Origin: Candidatus Krumholzibacteriia bacterium
Lineage (GTDB): Bacteria; Krumholzibacteriota; Krumholzibacteriia; WVZY01; JAKEHA01
Length of the DNA stretch: 44,337 nt
Direction of reading: 5' to 3'
Assembly (NCBI GenBank): GCA_029865265.1
Contig: JAOUHG010000027.1
Coordinates: forward strand, 1 to 44,337
Position 1 is the stretch's first letter. Each line of letters begins with the position of its first letter. The notes under the pieces were generated by a model. The model saw only the letters and a list, made by a program, of their open reading frames with translations. It was not told where the DNA came from and searched no databases. The position numbers and the translations under genes are program-made. Shown here piece by piece: positions 15,802 to 24,065 of the stretch.

Positions 15802-17418
15802 CTACCGCTCCGTCGTGAGCAGCAGTGTCGGGGGCATGGTTTCCTTGCCCTCGTGGAGGCGCTTGAAGTAACGCCCGCGCGCTTCCAGCAGCCAGTCGTA
15901 CAGGAACTCCTTGTGCCAGAATTTCCCCGCGCGTTCGAAGTGTTTCGACGCGGCCTCGAACTCGCCGCGGCTGCCCAGCACCTCGCCCGCCCGCGCACTT
16001 GCCAGCAACTGGTAGCCTTCGTCCCAGCGCGCCGCCTTCGGGTTGATGGCGCCGGTATAGGCGTTGAGCGCCTGGCCGGCATCGCCGGACAGCAGGTGCG
16101 CCTCGCCCAGGTAGAACATGTCGGCCACTGAGGGGTCCTGCTTGGCGGCGAGGGCCTTACGCACCTGCGCGCGCGCCGCTTCGTCGTCGCCGTAGATGGC
16201 GGCCACGTCCGCCGGTCCCGCGCCGGTTCCGGCCGGATACTTGTCCAGCTCGGAGACCATGGACCTGACCTCGTCGTGCAGGTAGCCGATGCGCCCGTCC
16301 GCCAGCGCCTGATCCCACAGCGCACGCGCCTTCTCGACGTTGCCCCGCGCCGCCATCAACCGTCCCAGCTCGTACGCCGAGAAACCCACGACCCAGTCGG
16401 GATGCGGAGGATTGTCCTTCATGATGGTCTCGAAACGCTCGATGGAACGCGACGGGTTGTAGTAGCGGTCGGCAAACGCGCGTTCAAAGCGGATCAGCTC
16501 CTGGGTGGCGATGTCGCGTTCTCCGGGGGGAATCTGCCCCAGCCGCAGGATGGCTGCGTCCAGGCTGTCGCCGAACGCCGACCCGCGGTCCGGCAGCAGC
16601 GGATAAATGATGGCGAACGGCCGCACGAAAGTGGCGTGCTCGGGGAACTGGCGGCGCAGATGGTTGAAGCCCTCCAGCCCCTCCTCGTAGCGCCCTTCAA
16701 AACCCATGTAGACCGAATACAAAATGAGCGCGTTGTCCGTCTCCATGATGCTGTTCCAGCCGCGCGCCAGCTCCATCATCTGCAGGCCGCGGTCGCGGTC
16801 GCCGGAGGGGAGGAAGAGCAGCTTGGAGACGAACTTGTACGCGGCGGGGAGCGTGTCCGCAAAATACAGGAACGCACCCATCAGGCTCGACGCCACCGGG
16901 TCGCCGGGCTTCTGCCCGAGGTACCACTCCAGGTCTTCCTTGCCCTTCTTGGCGCTGCGCCCGGCGGACCAGAAACTCTTCTCGTAGGTCTGCACGTGCG
17001 ACCTGAGCATGTAGGCCCAGCCGCGGTACAGGCGTAACTGCGGGTCGGTGTCGCCGGCGTCGATGCGCGTGTCGCAGCAGGCGATGGTCTCCTCCAGCTC
17101 GTGGTGGAGCGGTGCGGCGAGGCGCTTGACGTCTTCCTTCTGCTCGTCGTCCACCGGGATCAGCTCGCGGTAGAGCCGCGCGCGCATCAGGTGGTACATC
17201 GGCTCGCCGCCGCAGATCGGAGCGAGCGAGTCGCTCCAGGCCAGGCTGGCCCGGATCTGGGCCCGGAACACCTGGTCCATTGTCTTTCGCACTTCGGCGG
17301 TGGTCAGGTCGCGAGATGCGTCGGGGGTGGGTTTGCCGCCCGCCGCCCGGCGGGCCCCGTCCGCCGCCGCGAAACCGGCGATCACAGTGATAACTATAAG
17401 CAAATAAATACGTTTCAT
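15802..17418 (-). CDS. Secreted TPR-like protein of unknown function
   Basis: The product has 538 residues. The ATG at 17418 follows GGAAAG and is preferred to an in-frame start seven codons earlier. A signal peptide (MKRIYLLIVITVIAGFAAADG) is followed by an all-helical protein. Tetratricopeptide-like helical pairs are visible in LYRGWAYMLRSHVQTYEKSF, VGFSAYELGRLMAARGNVEKARALWDQAL, and MFYLGEAHLLSGDAGQALNAYTGAI. It probably is a periplasmic or outer-membrane scaffold. A CATAAT -10-like element lies about 40 bases upstream (17457-17462, minus). It is convergent with queG. I do not recognise a named family. Confidence 0.7.
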   Translation of the reverse strand: MKRIYLLIVITVIAGFAAADGARRAAGGKPTPDASRDLTTAEVRKTMDQVFRAQIRASLAWSDSLAPICGGEPMYHLMRARLYRELIPVDDEQKEDVKRLAAPLHHELEETIACCDTRIDAGDTDPQLRLYRGWAYMLRSHVQTYEKSFWSAGRSAKKGKEDLEWYLGQKPGDPVASSLMGAFLYFADTLPAAYKFVSKLLFLPSGDRDRGLQMMELARGWNSIMETDNALILYSVYMGFEGRYEEGLEGFNHLRRQFPEHATFVRPFAIIYPLLPDRGSAFGDSLDAAILRLGQIPPGERDIATQELIRFERAFADRYYNPSRSIERFETIMKDNPPHPDWVVGFSAYELGRLMAARGNVEKARALWDQALADGRIGYLHDEVRSMVSELDKYPAGTGAGPADVAAIYGDDEAARAQVRKALAAKQDPSVADMFYLGEAHLLSGDAGQALNAYTGAINPKAARWDEGYQLLASARAGEVLGSRGEFEAASKHFERAGKFWHKEFLYDWLLEARGRYFKRLHEGKETMPPTLLLTTER

Positions 17419-17552
17419 AGTTCTTTCCGCCGGGCTCACCGGTCCGAATGGGGGCGATTATGCACGAAACGGACCCGTTCGGCCAGCATGGGGTTGGGTG
17501 GGCCCGGTGGCACGACCGTTGCTGCATCCGGCCGGGGGTTCCCGATTCAGCC

Positions 17553-19412
17553 ATGAAAGATACGTCCACCAAGGCCGGGCGCGAAAGCGCCACGCAGCCG
17601 GAAAACGCTGCGATCGTCGAGCAGGTCCTCAAGGCCCTGACGAAACTCGTCAATGGCCGGAAGATCTATGCCGAGAACAATCCACGCCTGGAGCAGTTCC
17701 GCAACGAATTCGACGCCGCGCTGCGCAAGTTCTTCGAGGTGGACGAGGCGCTGGTGCTGACGATTGACCAGTACACGATGCGCTGGAACGACCACGTGGT
17801 CTATGAGAACACGGGCCGGGAGGAAAGTCTTGCCTACATCCTCTTTCGCGACGGCATTGGCGAGGTGACAATTTTTCCGCAGGCGATCGGCGACGAGGTC
17901 CGCCTGCTGATCGACATCCTCACCAGCGAACTGCACAGCCGTGACGCCGACGAGGACGTGGTGACGCGCTTCTGGACGGCCAACTTCGAGCACATCACCT
18001 ACCGGGTGATGGACGACTACCTCGCCGACGAGTACGGCGCGGGAAGCTCGCAGAGCCAGGAGGAGGCCCGCAACGACGAGACCAGCGACCATCCGGAACT
18101 GCTGCCGAGCCTGGAGGACAAGGGGCGCGTGATCATCCAGCAGGCCGACGCGCTGTACCCCATCGATACCTTCCTGCGGCGCACACTCGCCGCCCACCAC
18201 CCCGAGGGCGATGACAGCCAGCGCGAGGCGCTCTACCAGCGCCTCCTGCGCACCAGCTTCGCCGTCGCCGGCGAGGAAGTGGCCATCTACACGCGGGAGC
18301 TCGAGGCCGAGAAGGCCGAGGACGGCGTGGCCGCCTTCGCGGAGGCCATTTTTGTATTCACGCTGCTCGGCGAGAGCGAAACCGCCGTGCGCGACGTGAT
18401 GGGCATCATCGATCGCACCATGGAATACGCCATCAACGAGAAACAGCCCGCGACCCTCGCGCGCCTCACCGAGTTCGTGCGCGAGTTCGAGGTTCGCCCC
18501 GACCTGCCCGCGGGCGTGAGCGACTTCTGCAACAAGCTCATGCGCAAGCTGGCCGACCCCGAGGTGCTGGCCGCGCTGTTCGACCGCATCGACCGGCCCG
18601 GGCCGTACATGGAGGCCACCCTGCGCTACGCGAAATCCATCGGCCGCGACGCGGTGGAGCCGCTGACGCGCGTGCTGCACCGCATCGAGGGCGTCCAGGC
18701 GCACCGGCTGATCTGCGACGCGCTCATGCAGATCGCGGGCGACGACGGTGGCGCGGTCATGTCGGGGGCGCTGGACCGCTTTGACACCGAGCACCCCGCG
18801 GTGGCGCTGGACGCGGTATACATTGCGCGCGCCATGAACCTCTCGCTCACGCCGCGCCTGCGCGAACTGGTTTTCTACCCCGAGACACGCGTCAAGCTGG
18901 AGATGATCGACTGGATCTCCAAACGCGACGGCGATGACGCCACCGACCTGCTGCTGTCCTCGCTGGCCGACCTCGACAAGCGCATCCGGCTCAAGGTGCT
19001 GGAGGCGCTCAACGACCGCAACGTGCCCGGCGTGCGTGAGAAGCTGTCCGATCTGGCGTTCGGCAAGGACTTCAACGAGCGCGCCGCGGACGAGCAGGAG
19101 GCGTTCTTCCGCACCCTGGGCACGGTGGGCGACATTCATACCGTGGACCAGATCCGCGCCATGATCGAGCGCCGCCGCCGCATCGGCGGGGGCAAGGGCG
19201 CCGACGTCAAGCTGCTCGCAATCCGCGCCCTGGAGCGCATCAAGCACCAGACCGCGCTCGACGTGCTGGGCCGCCTGGTGGAGGACTCCAACGAGGCGGT
19301 GCGGCTGCGCGCCGCGCGCGCCAGCGAGACTCTGGCCACGGCCCTGGCCGCGGGCGAGCCGCGCGCCGAAGAGAGACGCAAAAGCGAAACCGAAGCCGGG
19401 GTGACCCAGTGA
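17553..19412 (+). CDS. HEAT-repeat-like protein, partner of the HD-GYP-like gene
   Basis: The product has 619 residues from the ATG at 17553; a frame start at 17448 would add a less protein-like N-terminus. It is helical throughout. The N-terminal about 180 residues are a conserved-looking domain with VLTIDQYTMRWNDHVVYENTGREES. The C-terminal half contains HEAT-like repeats, for example ATDLLLSSLADLDKRIRLKVLEA and LDVLGRLVEDSNEAVRLRAARAS. The stop overlaps the next start (GTGA), so translation of the two is coupled and they probably work together. The N-terminal region shares style with the first part of the downstream protein (a TLRLYDSTN/IYAENNPRLEQF-like module). Function unknown. Confidence 0.7.
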   Translation: MKDTSTKAGRESATQPENAAIVEQVLKALTKLVNGRKIYAENNPRLEQFRNEFDAALRKFFEVDEALVLTIDQYTMRWNDHVVYENTGREESLAYILFRDGIGEVTIFPQAIGDEVRLLIDILTSELHSRDADEDVVTRFWTANFEHITYRVMDDYLADEYGAGSSQSQEEARNDETSDHPELLPSLEDKGRVIIQQADALYPIDTFLRRTLAAHHPEGDDSQREALYQRLLRTSFAVAGEEVAIYTRELEAEKAEDGVAAFAEAIFVFTLLGESETAVRDVMGIIDRTMEYAINEKQPATLARLTEFVREFEVRPDLPAGVSDFCNKLMRKLADPEVLAALFDRIDRPGPYMEATLRYAKSIGRDAVEPLTRVLHRIEGVQAHRLICDALMQIAGDDGGAVMSGALDRFDTEHPAVALDAVYIARAMNLSLTPRLRELVFYPETRVKLEMIDWISKRDGDDATDLLLSSLADLDKRIRLKVLEALNDRNVPGVREKLSDLAFGKDFNERAADEQEAFFRTLGTVGDIHTVDQIRAMIERRRRIGGGKGADVKLLAIRALERIKHQTALDVLGRLVEDSNEAVRLRAARASETLATALAAGEPRAEERRKSETEAGVTQ

Positions 19413-20929
19413 TCAAGGACCGCGTGCACTTTGGCGCCGCCGGCACCACGGTGGGTGCCGCCACCGACGACGACGGACGCTCCATCGAGGACCGCTCCTT
19501 CCTGCGCGTGCAGGGCGAGTCGCTGGTCATCCATCTGTTTGCCGCCGGGCGCACGCTGCGCCTGTACGACTCCACCAACCGCGCCGCCCAGCGCGCTCTC
19601 TCCGAGATCATGCAGCCCATGCGCCGCCTGCTCGATCGCGAGGGCCGGGTATTTCTGCGCGTGTCCAACGACATGATGCTGATCAACGAGTTCCGCCTGC
19701 ACGTGGAGCCGCAGCACTACCAGCCCTTCGAATTCTGGATCACGGAGATGAAGAAGCGGGGCATCGAAGCGCTGGAATTCGGCGAGTCGGTGAACGAGGA
19801 GCAGCTCGCCACCTTCCTGATCGAGTTCTTCAAGTCCGGCGAGGGCGAGGATGTCTGCAGCGAACTCGAGAGCCGCCTGGAGGCGGCCAAGGTGGGTTCC
19901 GTTACCCTCACCCGGTGGGTGGAGCGCGAGACCACGCTGACCGACACGCCGCGCAAGGGCGCCGACGTGCGCCAGGAGAGCCAGCGCGTGTACTTCCGCA
20001 CGGTGGCGCTCATGGGCAACGTGCTGCGCACCGCGGAGGAGAAGCAGCTCTTGCAGGTGCGCAAGGCCAAGCGCCTCACCCAGCAGATGGTGGACATCAT
20101 CCAGACCGACGAGTCCATGCTGCTCGGGCTCACAAGCATCAAGAATTTCGACGCCTACACCTTTGCCCACTGCGTGAACGTGTGCATTCTCTCCATGCTC
20201 ATCGCCGACCGCATGCGCATGAGCAAGCCCGACGTGGCGCGCCTGGGTGTGGCCGCTCTGCTGCACGACATCGGCAAGACCTACGTGCCGGCCACCATTC
20301 TTAATTCCACCGGCAACCTCAACGAGCGCGAGTGGGACCTCATGAAGTACCACACCTTCTTCGGGGTCAAGGAACTCTCGCGCATCCACGCGCTGCGCGA
20401 AGCGGTGGATCCCATGTTCGTCGCCATCCAGCACCACGCGCAGTACAACAACGACGGCTACCCGCAACGCCCCGGCGGCTGGAACCTGCGCCTGTTCAGC
20501 CGCATCGTGACGGTGGCGGACTACTACGACGCCATGACGGCATGGCGCACCTACCAGAAGGAGCCCATCACCGCCGACCGCGCGCTCAACTTCATCCTGC
20601 AGAAGGCGGGCTCGATCTTCGATCCGTTCGTGGCCAAGATCTTCGTGCAGGCCATGGGCCTCTACCCGGTGGGGACCATCGTGGAGATGGAGCAGGGCGA
20701 GCTGGGCGTGGTGACGCGCCAGAACGCGGACACGCGCTTCCTGCACAGGCCGGTGGTCGAGGTGCTGCGCACCGAGGGCGGCGTCATGCGCCGCGAAATC
20801 ATCGATCTCGCCGAACGCACCCCCGACGGCAACTACCCGCGCACCATCAGGCGTGCGCTGCACGAGAGCCAGGTCGACATCGACAAGCGGCTCTGCTTCC
20901 TCGCCGATGCCGAAAAAGACCCGGCGTAA
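19409..20929 (+). CDS. HD-GYP-like signalling phosphohydrolase, degenerate
   Basis: The protein has 506 residues and a GTG start inside the previous stop. The N-terminal about 220 residues form a helical domain of unknown type. The C-terminal half is an HD-GYP domain: a first His in YTFAHCVNVC (about 252), HDIGK (about 286-290), a KYHTFFG helix, QHHAQYNNDGYP (about 341-352) and VADYYDAMTAWR. HD-GYP enzymes hydrolyse cyclic-di-GMP and bind two or three metals. Here the usual HHE-x-x-DGxGYP motif is altered (HHAQYNNDGYP), so the Glu is lost while GYP is kept. It may be a weak enzyme or a receptor. It is coupled to the HEAT-like partner. Confidence 0.82.
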   Translation: MIKDRVHFGAAGTTVGAATDDDGRSIEDRSFLRVQGESLVIHLFAAGRTLRLYDSTNRAAQRALSEIMQPMRRLLDREGRVFLRVSNDMMLINEFRLHVEPQHYQPFEFWITEMKKRGIEALEFGESVNEEQLATFLIEFFKSGEGEDVCSELESRLEAAKVGSVTLTRWVERETTLTDTPRKGADVRQESQRVYFRTVALMGNVLRTAEEKQLLQVRKAKRLTQQMVDIIQTDESMLLGLTSIKNFDAYTFAHCVNVCILSMLIADRMRMSKPDVARLGVAALLHDIGKTYVPATILNSTGNLNEREWDLMKYHTFFGVKELSRIHALREAVDPMFVAIQHHAQYNNDGYPQRPGGWNLRLFSRIVTVADYYDAMTAWRTYQKEPITADRALNFILQKAGSIFDPFVAKIFVQAMGLYPVGTIVEMEQGELGVVTRQNADTRFLHRPVVEVLRTEGGVMRREIIDLAERTPDGNYPRTIRRALHESQVDIDKRLCFLADAEKDPA

Positions 20930-21226
20930 GTGCCCGGTGACGCGTGAAGGCGCTGTACCGCGAGTGAGATTGTTTTTGTGTTTAAATAGACATTTGTCTT
21001 GACAGCCTCCCGGGGGCGCGCCTGCGCGCCCCCATGCTCGTTCGCGCACGCGTCTTCGTTTGCGCCTCATTTTCTCGTAGCTACATCATTGCGCACAACG
21101 CGGCGTTTTCAACTCCGGCGTGTGAGTTATCGCGTCTCACGCAAGCTGCGAGCATCGAACATCATCCTCTTATAATTCACACAGCAATACTTCCTCCCGC
21201 CAACGTCCCAACCAGGAGGTCCTGCT
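20930..21226 (+). other. Intergenic region with palindromes, a strong hairpin and a promoter
   Basis: There is no gene in these 297 bases. Visible elements are the overlapping inverted repeats AGACA-TT-TGTCT (20989-21000) and TGTC-TT-GACA (20996-21005 region). A 9-bp GC stem GGGGGCGCG/CGCGCCCCC (21012-21033) with a four-base loop lacks a T-run. A perfect TATAAT (21171-21176) lies upstream of the next gene without a good -35. The region is locally AT-richer than its surroundings. Confidence 0.5.
21171..21176 (+). promoter_or_regulatory. TATAAT -10 element before the HNH/DUF222-like gene
   Basis: A perfect TATAAT lies 50 bases before the GTG start at 21227. No TTGACA-like hexamer is found 16-18 bases upstream. 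A GTGAG/CTCAC inverted repeat lies further upstream (21122-21140). The gene also has an ideal AGGAGG ribosome site at 21213-21218. Confidence 0.4.
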
Positions 21227-22135
21227 GTGAACACCCCGACGATTACCCTCCCCGAACATGACATCACCGCCCGCCTTCGCGGCCTGAGCGATCGCGAACT
21301 GGTTGCGCGGACATCCGCGCTCGCCCGGGAAGAGCGCGCGGCCACGATCGAGCTGCTGCATCACCTCAACGAGATCGCGCGGCGCAAGGTCTACCTGGAG
21401 CTCGGCTTCAGCTCGCTGCACGACTACTGCGTCCGTGGGCTCGCCTATTCGAGTCCCTCTGCGTGCCGGCGCATCCGCGCCGCGCGCTGCATCCGCGAGT
21501 TTCCGGATGTGCTGCGGCTGCTGGAGCGGGGTGAACTGGACCTGGGAACCATCTCGCTGATCGAGCCGGTCCTGACCGAAGACAACCACGGCGCCGTGGT
21601 CGCGCGGGTACGCGGCCGCACCTACCGGCAGGTCAAACGGGTGGTGGCGGAGTACGGTCCGGTGCTGGCGATCGCCGAAGAACGCATCGAGCCGGTTCGC
21701 ACGCAGGTGATGCCATCCAGCATGGACGCCGTCCTGTTCGATCGTGAGACTGAGCGCGCCATGCCGGAGGGACCGGCGCGTGCGAACCCGAGCTGGGTGG
21801 TCTCGGAACAGAAGACGCTGGTGCAGTTCCTGGCGAGCGATGAACTGATAGCGAAGTACGAGCAGGCGAAGGCCCTGCTGTCCCACTCCAGAATAGACGC
21901 CACGTTCGCAGAGGTGCTCGAGGTGATTCTCAGCGAGTACATCGAGCGCCACAGTCCCGAAGCGAGACAGCGCCGGCGCGACGCGCGCAAGGCGGCAAGT
22001 GGCAAATCTTCGACCGTCGGCGCCGACGGTAACTCGCGGCATATTCCGGCGAGCGTCCGCGACGAAGTCTCTGTGAGGGACCAGGGCCGGTGCACGTTCG
22101 TCGCCCCCGACGGAACGCGCTGGGGAAGCACGTGA
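21227..22135 (+). pseudogene. HNH endonuclease gene (DUF222-like), truncated before the HNH motif
   Basis: The frame encodes 302 residues from GTG, with AGGAGG well placed. The N-terminal part (HDITARLRGLSDREL, then ARRKVYLELGFSSLHDYCV and YSSPSACRRIRAARCI) is that of the large family of HNH endonucleases with a DUF222-like helical domain. Intact members continue after VRDQGRCTFVAPDG with a zinc Cys, an IDH motif, and H-N-H residues over another 50-70 residues. Here the frame ends TRWGST*, with Trp where the second zinc Cys is expected, and the catalytic domain is absent. It is therefore probably inactive, though the N-terminal domain could still be made. The family is often multi-copy and mobile-like. 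Confidence 0.72.
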
Positions 22136-22164
22136 TGGCTCGCTACTGGCGCCGGCAGTGAGCG

Positions 22165-23598
22165 CTAGTACTTCGGAATCGACGAATCGATCTCATCGGA
22201 CCAGGCGTGGATGCCGCCGGTGAGATTCCACACCCTGTCGAAGCCTGCGTCCTGCAGGAAGCCCACCGCCTGCGCCGAGCGCACGCCGGTGCGGCAGTAC
22301 ACCACGATGTCGCGCGACGAATCCAGCTCGTGCACCCGCGCCGCCAGCTCGCCCAGCGGGATCAGCGTGCCGCCGATGTGACACAGTTGCTTCTCGTGCG
22401 GCTCGCGCACGTCGAGGACGAACACGTCCTCGCCCGCGTCGAGTCGTTTCTTCAATTCTTTGGGGCCGATGGCCGGAACCGCCATGTCGTCTTGCACCTC
22501 TTCTCCGCGGATGCCGCAGAATTCTTCGTAGTCGATCAGTTCGTGGATGGTGCGATTGGGCCCGCACACCGGGCACTCGTCGCTCCTGCGCAGCTTGAGT
22601 TCGCGGAAGCGCATCTTGAGCGCGTCGAACAACAACAACCGCCCCGCCAGCGACTCGCCCGCGCCGAGAATCCACTTGATGGCCTCGTTGGCCTGGATGG
22701 CGCCCACGATTCCGGGCAGCACACCCAGCACGCCGCCCTCCGCGCAACTCGGCACCAGCCCCGGCGGCGGGGGAGCGGGGTAGAGGCAACGGTAGCACGG
22801 CCCGTCCTGGGCCGCGAACACCGTGATCTGCCCCTCGAAGCGGAAGATGCTCCCGTACACGTACGGCTTGCCCGCGAGCACGCACGCGTCGTTCACGAGA
22901 TAGCGCGTGGGGAAGTTGTCGGTGCCGTCGACCACGATATCATAGTCCTTGATGATCTCCAAAGCGTTGTCGCTGGTGAGCCGCGTCTCGTGCAGCTCGA
23001 AGGTCACCGCGGGATTGAGATCCTGCAGGCGCTCGCGCGCGGCCTGCAGCTTGGGCCGTCCCACGTCCCGGGTCCCGAACGTCACCTGGCGCTGCAGATT
23101 GGTGACGTCCACCACGTCGAAGTCCACCAGCCCGATGGTGCCCACGCCGGCCGCGGTGAGGTACAGCCCCGCGGGTGCGCCCAGCCCGCCGGTGCCGATC
23201 ATGAGCACGCGTGCCCGCTTGAGCTTGAGCTGCCCGTCGACGGCCACCTCGGGCATGATGAGGTGGCGGCTGTAGCGCTTGATCTCCTCGGGCGAGAGTC
23301 CCTCCACCGCGTACACGTCCGGCGCGCCGCCCGCAATCGACGGCACGATGCTCACCACGTCGCCCGCCTTGAGCGGGGTGGCGTCCTTCTGCAGGTGACG
23401 CACGTCTTCGTCGTTGACGTACACGTTCACGAAGCTGCGCAAGCGCCCGTGTTCGTCGAACAGGTGCTTCTTCAGTTCGCCGTGCGCGGCCACCAGGCGC
23501 GACAGCGCTTCGCCCACGGTGGCGGCTTCCACCTCGACGGATTCGGCGGAACCGGTGAAGCGGCGCAGGGCGGAGGGAATCAGAATCGAATTGGCCAT
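22165..23598 (-). CDS. CysO/MoaD-like carrier - MoeB-like E1 - rhodanese fusion
   Basis: The 477-residue protein has three parts. Residues 1-91 are a ubiquitin-like sulfur carrier ending in the Gly-Gly motif PSIAGG (Gly90-Gly91), which here is followed by more protein. Residues 100-360 are a MoeB/ThiF adenylyltransferase with GTGGLG (135-140), zinc cysteines C268/C271 and C342/C345, and a candidate catalytic Cys285 in PSCAEGG. Residues about 375-477 are a rhodanese domain with active Cys435 in VYCRTGVRS. The fusion can activate the carrier and load sulfur. It starts at 23598 (GAGG nine bases away); an ATG at 23607 overlapping the previous stop as ATGA is also possible. It is the last gene of a cysteine operon. 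Confidence 0.88.
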   Translation of the reverse strand: MANSILIPSALRRFTGSAESVEVEAATVGEALSRLVAAHGELKKHLFDEHGRLRSFVNVYVNDEDVRHLQKDATPLKAGDVVSIVPSIAGGAPDVYAVEGLSPEEIKRYSRHLIMPEVAVDGQLKLKRARVLMIGTGGLGAPAGLYLTAAGVGTIGLVDFDVVDVTNLQRQVTFGTRDVGRPKLQAARERLQDLNPAVTFELHETRLTSDNALEIIKDYDIVVDGTDNFPTRYLVNDACVLAGKPYVYGSIFRFEGQITVFAAQDGPCYRCLYPAPPPPGLVPSCAEGGVLGVLPGIVGAIQANEAIKWILGAGESLAGRLLLFDALKMRFRELKLRRSDECPVCGPNRTIHELIDYEEFCGIRGEEVQDDMAVPAIGPKELKKRLDAGEDVFVLDVREPHEKQLCHIGGTLIPLGELAARVHELDSSRDIVVYCRTGVRSAQAVGFLQDAGFDRVWNLTGGIHAWSDEIDSSIPKY

Positions 23599-23603
23599 GA
23601 GAA

Positions 23604-24065
23604 TCATCCTCGCTTCGGGGCGCGCGCCGGGGAGTCCGGCAGCGCCTCCACGATTGTCTCGGCCGCGAAGGCGGTGCGGTCGTCGTCGAGAATCCAGCTG
23701 GTGGTCTCGCCGGCGACACCGTCCCGCACGGACACGATCACATAGGAATACCACGGAAACGCGTGCTCGCGGTCGTAGTCCGACGGGCGCGCGGGGTGGT
23801 CGGGGTGTGAATGGTAGAAGCCCAGCACCTCGAGCGACCGCGCGCGCGCATCGCGCTCGATGGCGCGGTAGTCGTCGGGCGTGATGAGAAAGCGCCGCGC
23901 CGCCGCGGATGCCTCGCGCCGGTTGTCGGCCTCGTGCAGTGCTGCGACCTCCCGCGCGCCGTCCGCGGCCAGCGCCCCCAGCAGCGCCCCGCAGCACTCG
24001 TGCGGGTAGGTGCGCCGCGCGTGCGCGTGGATCGCGCGCATCAACTCCGGGGCAATGGCAATCAC
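23604..24065 (-). CDS. JAMM-family metallopeptidase (Mec-like)
   Basis: The 153-residue protein is a JAMM/MPN+ zinc isopeptidase. The motif is complete: Glu in HECCGALLG (about residue 21), then H-S-H-P at about residues 86-89, seven residues, Ser, two residues, Asp (HSHPDHPARPSDYD). In Mycobacterium the homologue Mec cleaves cysteine from the CysO-Cys adduct. It starts at GTG 24065 with GGAGG eight bases upstream, overlapping the cysteine synthase stop by four bases (GTGA). Its own stop overlaps a possible start of the fusion gene. The coupling to CysM- and CysO-like genes strongly supports the same role. It may also cut the carrier free from the downstream fusion. Confidence 0.9.
   Translation of the reverse strand: MIAIAPELMRAIHAHARRTYPHECCGALLGALAADGAREVAALHEADNRREASAAARRFLITPDDYRAIERDARARSLEVLGFYHSHPDHPARPSDYDREHAFPWYSYVIVSVRDGVAGETTSWILDDDRTAFAAETIVEALPDSPARAPKRG

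Noticed and set aside
21012-21033. Intrinsic terminator after the HD-GYP gene
   Set aside because: The hairpin is strong, but neither strand has a T-run after it. It is reported as a hairpin only.
23608-23997. Upstream extension of the carrier-E1-rhodanese frame
   Set aside because: It is Arg-rich sequence overlapping the JAMM gene. The carrier domain begins at 23598 or 23607.
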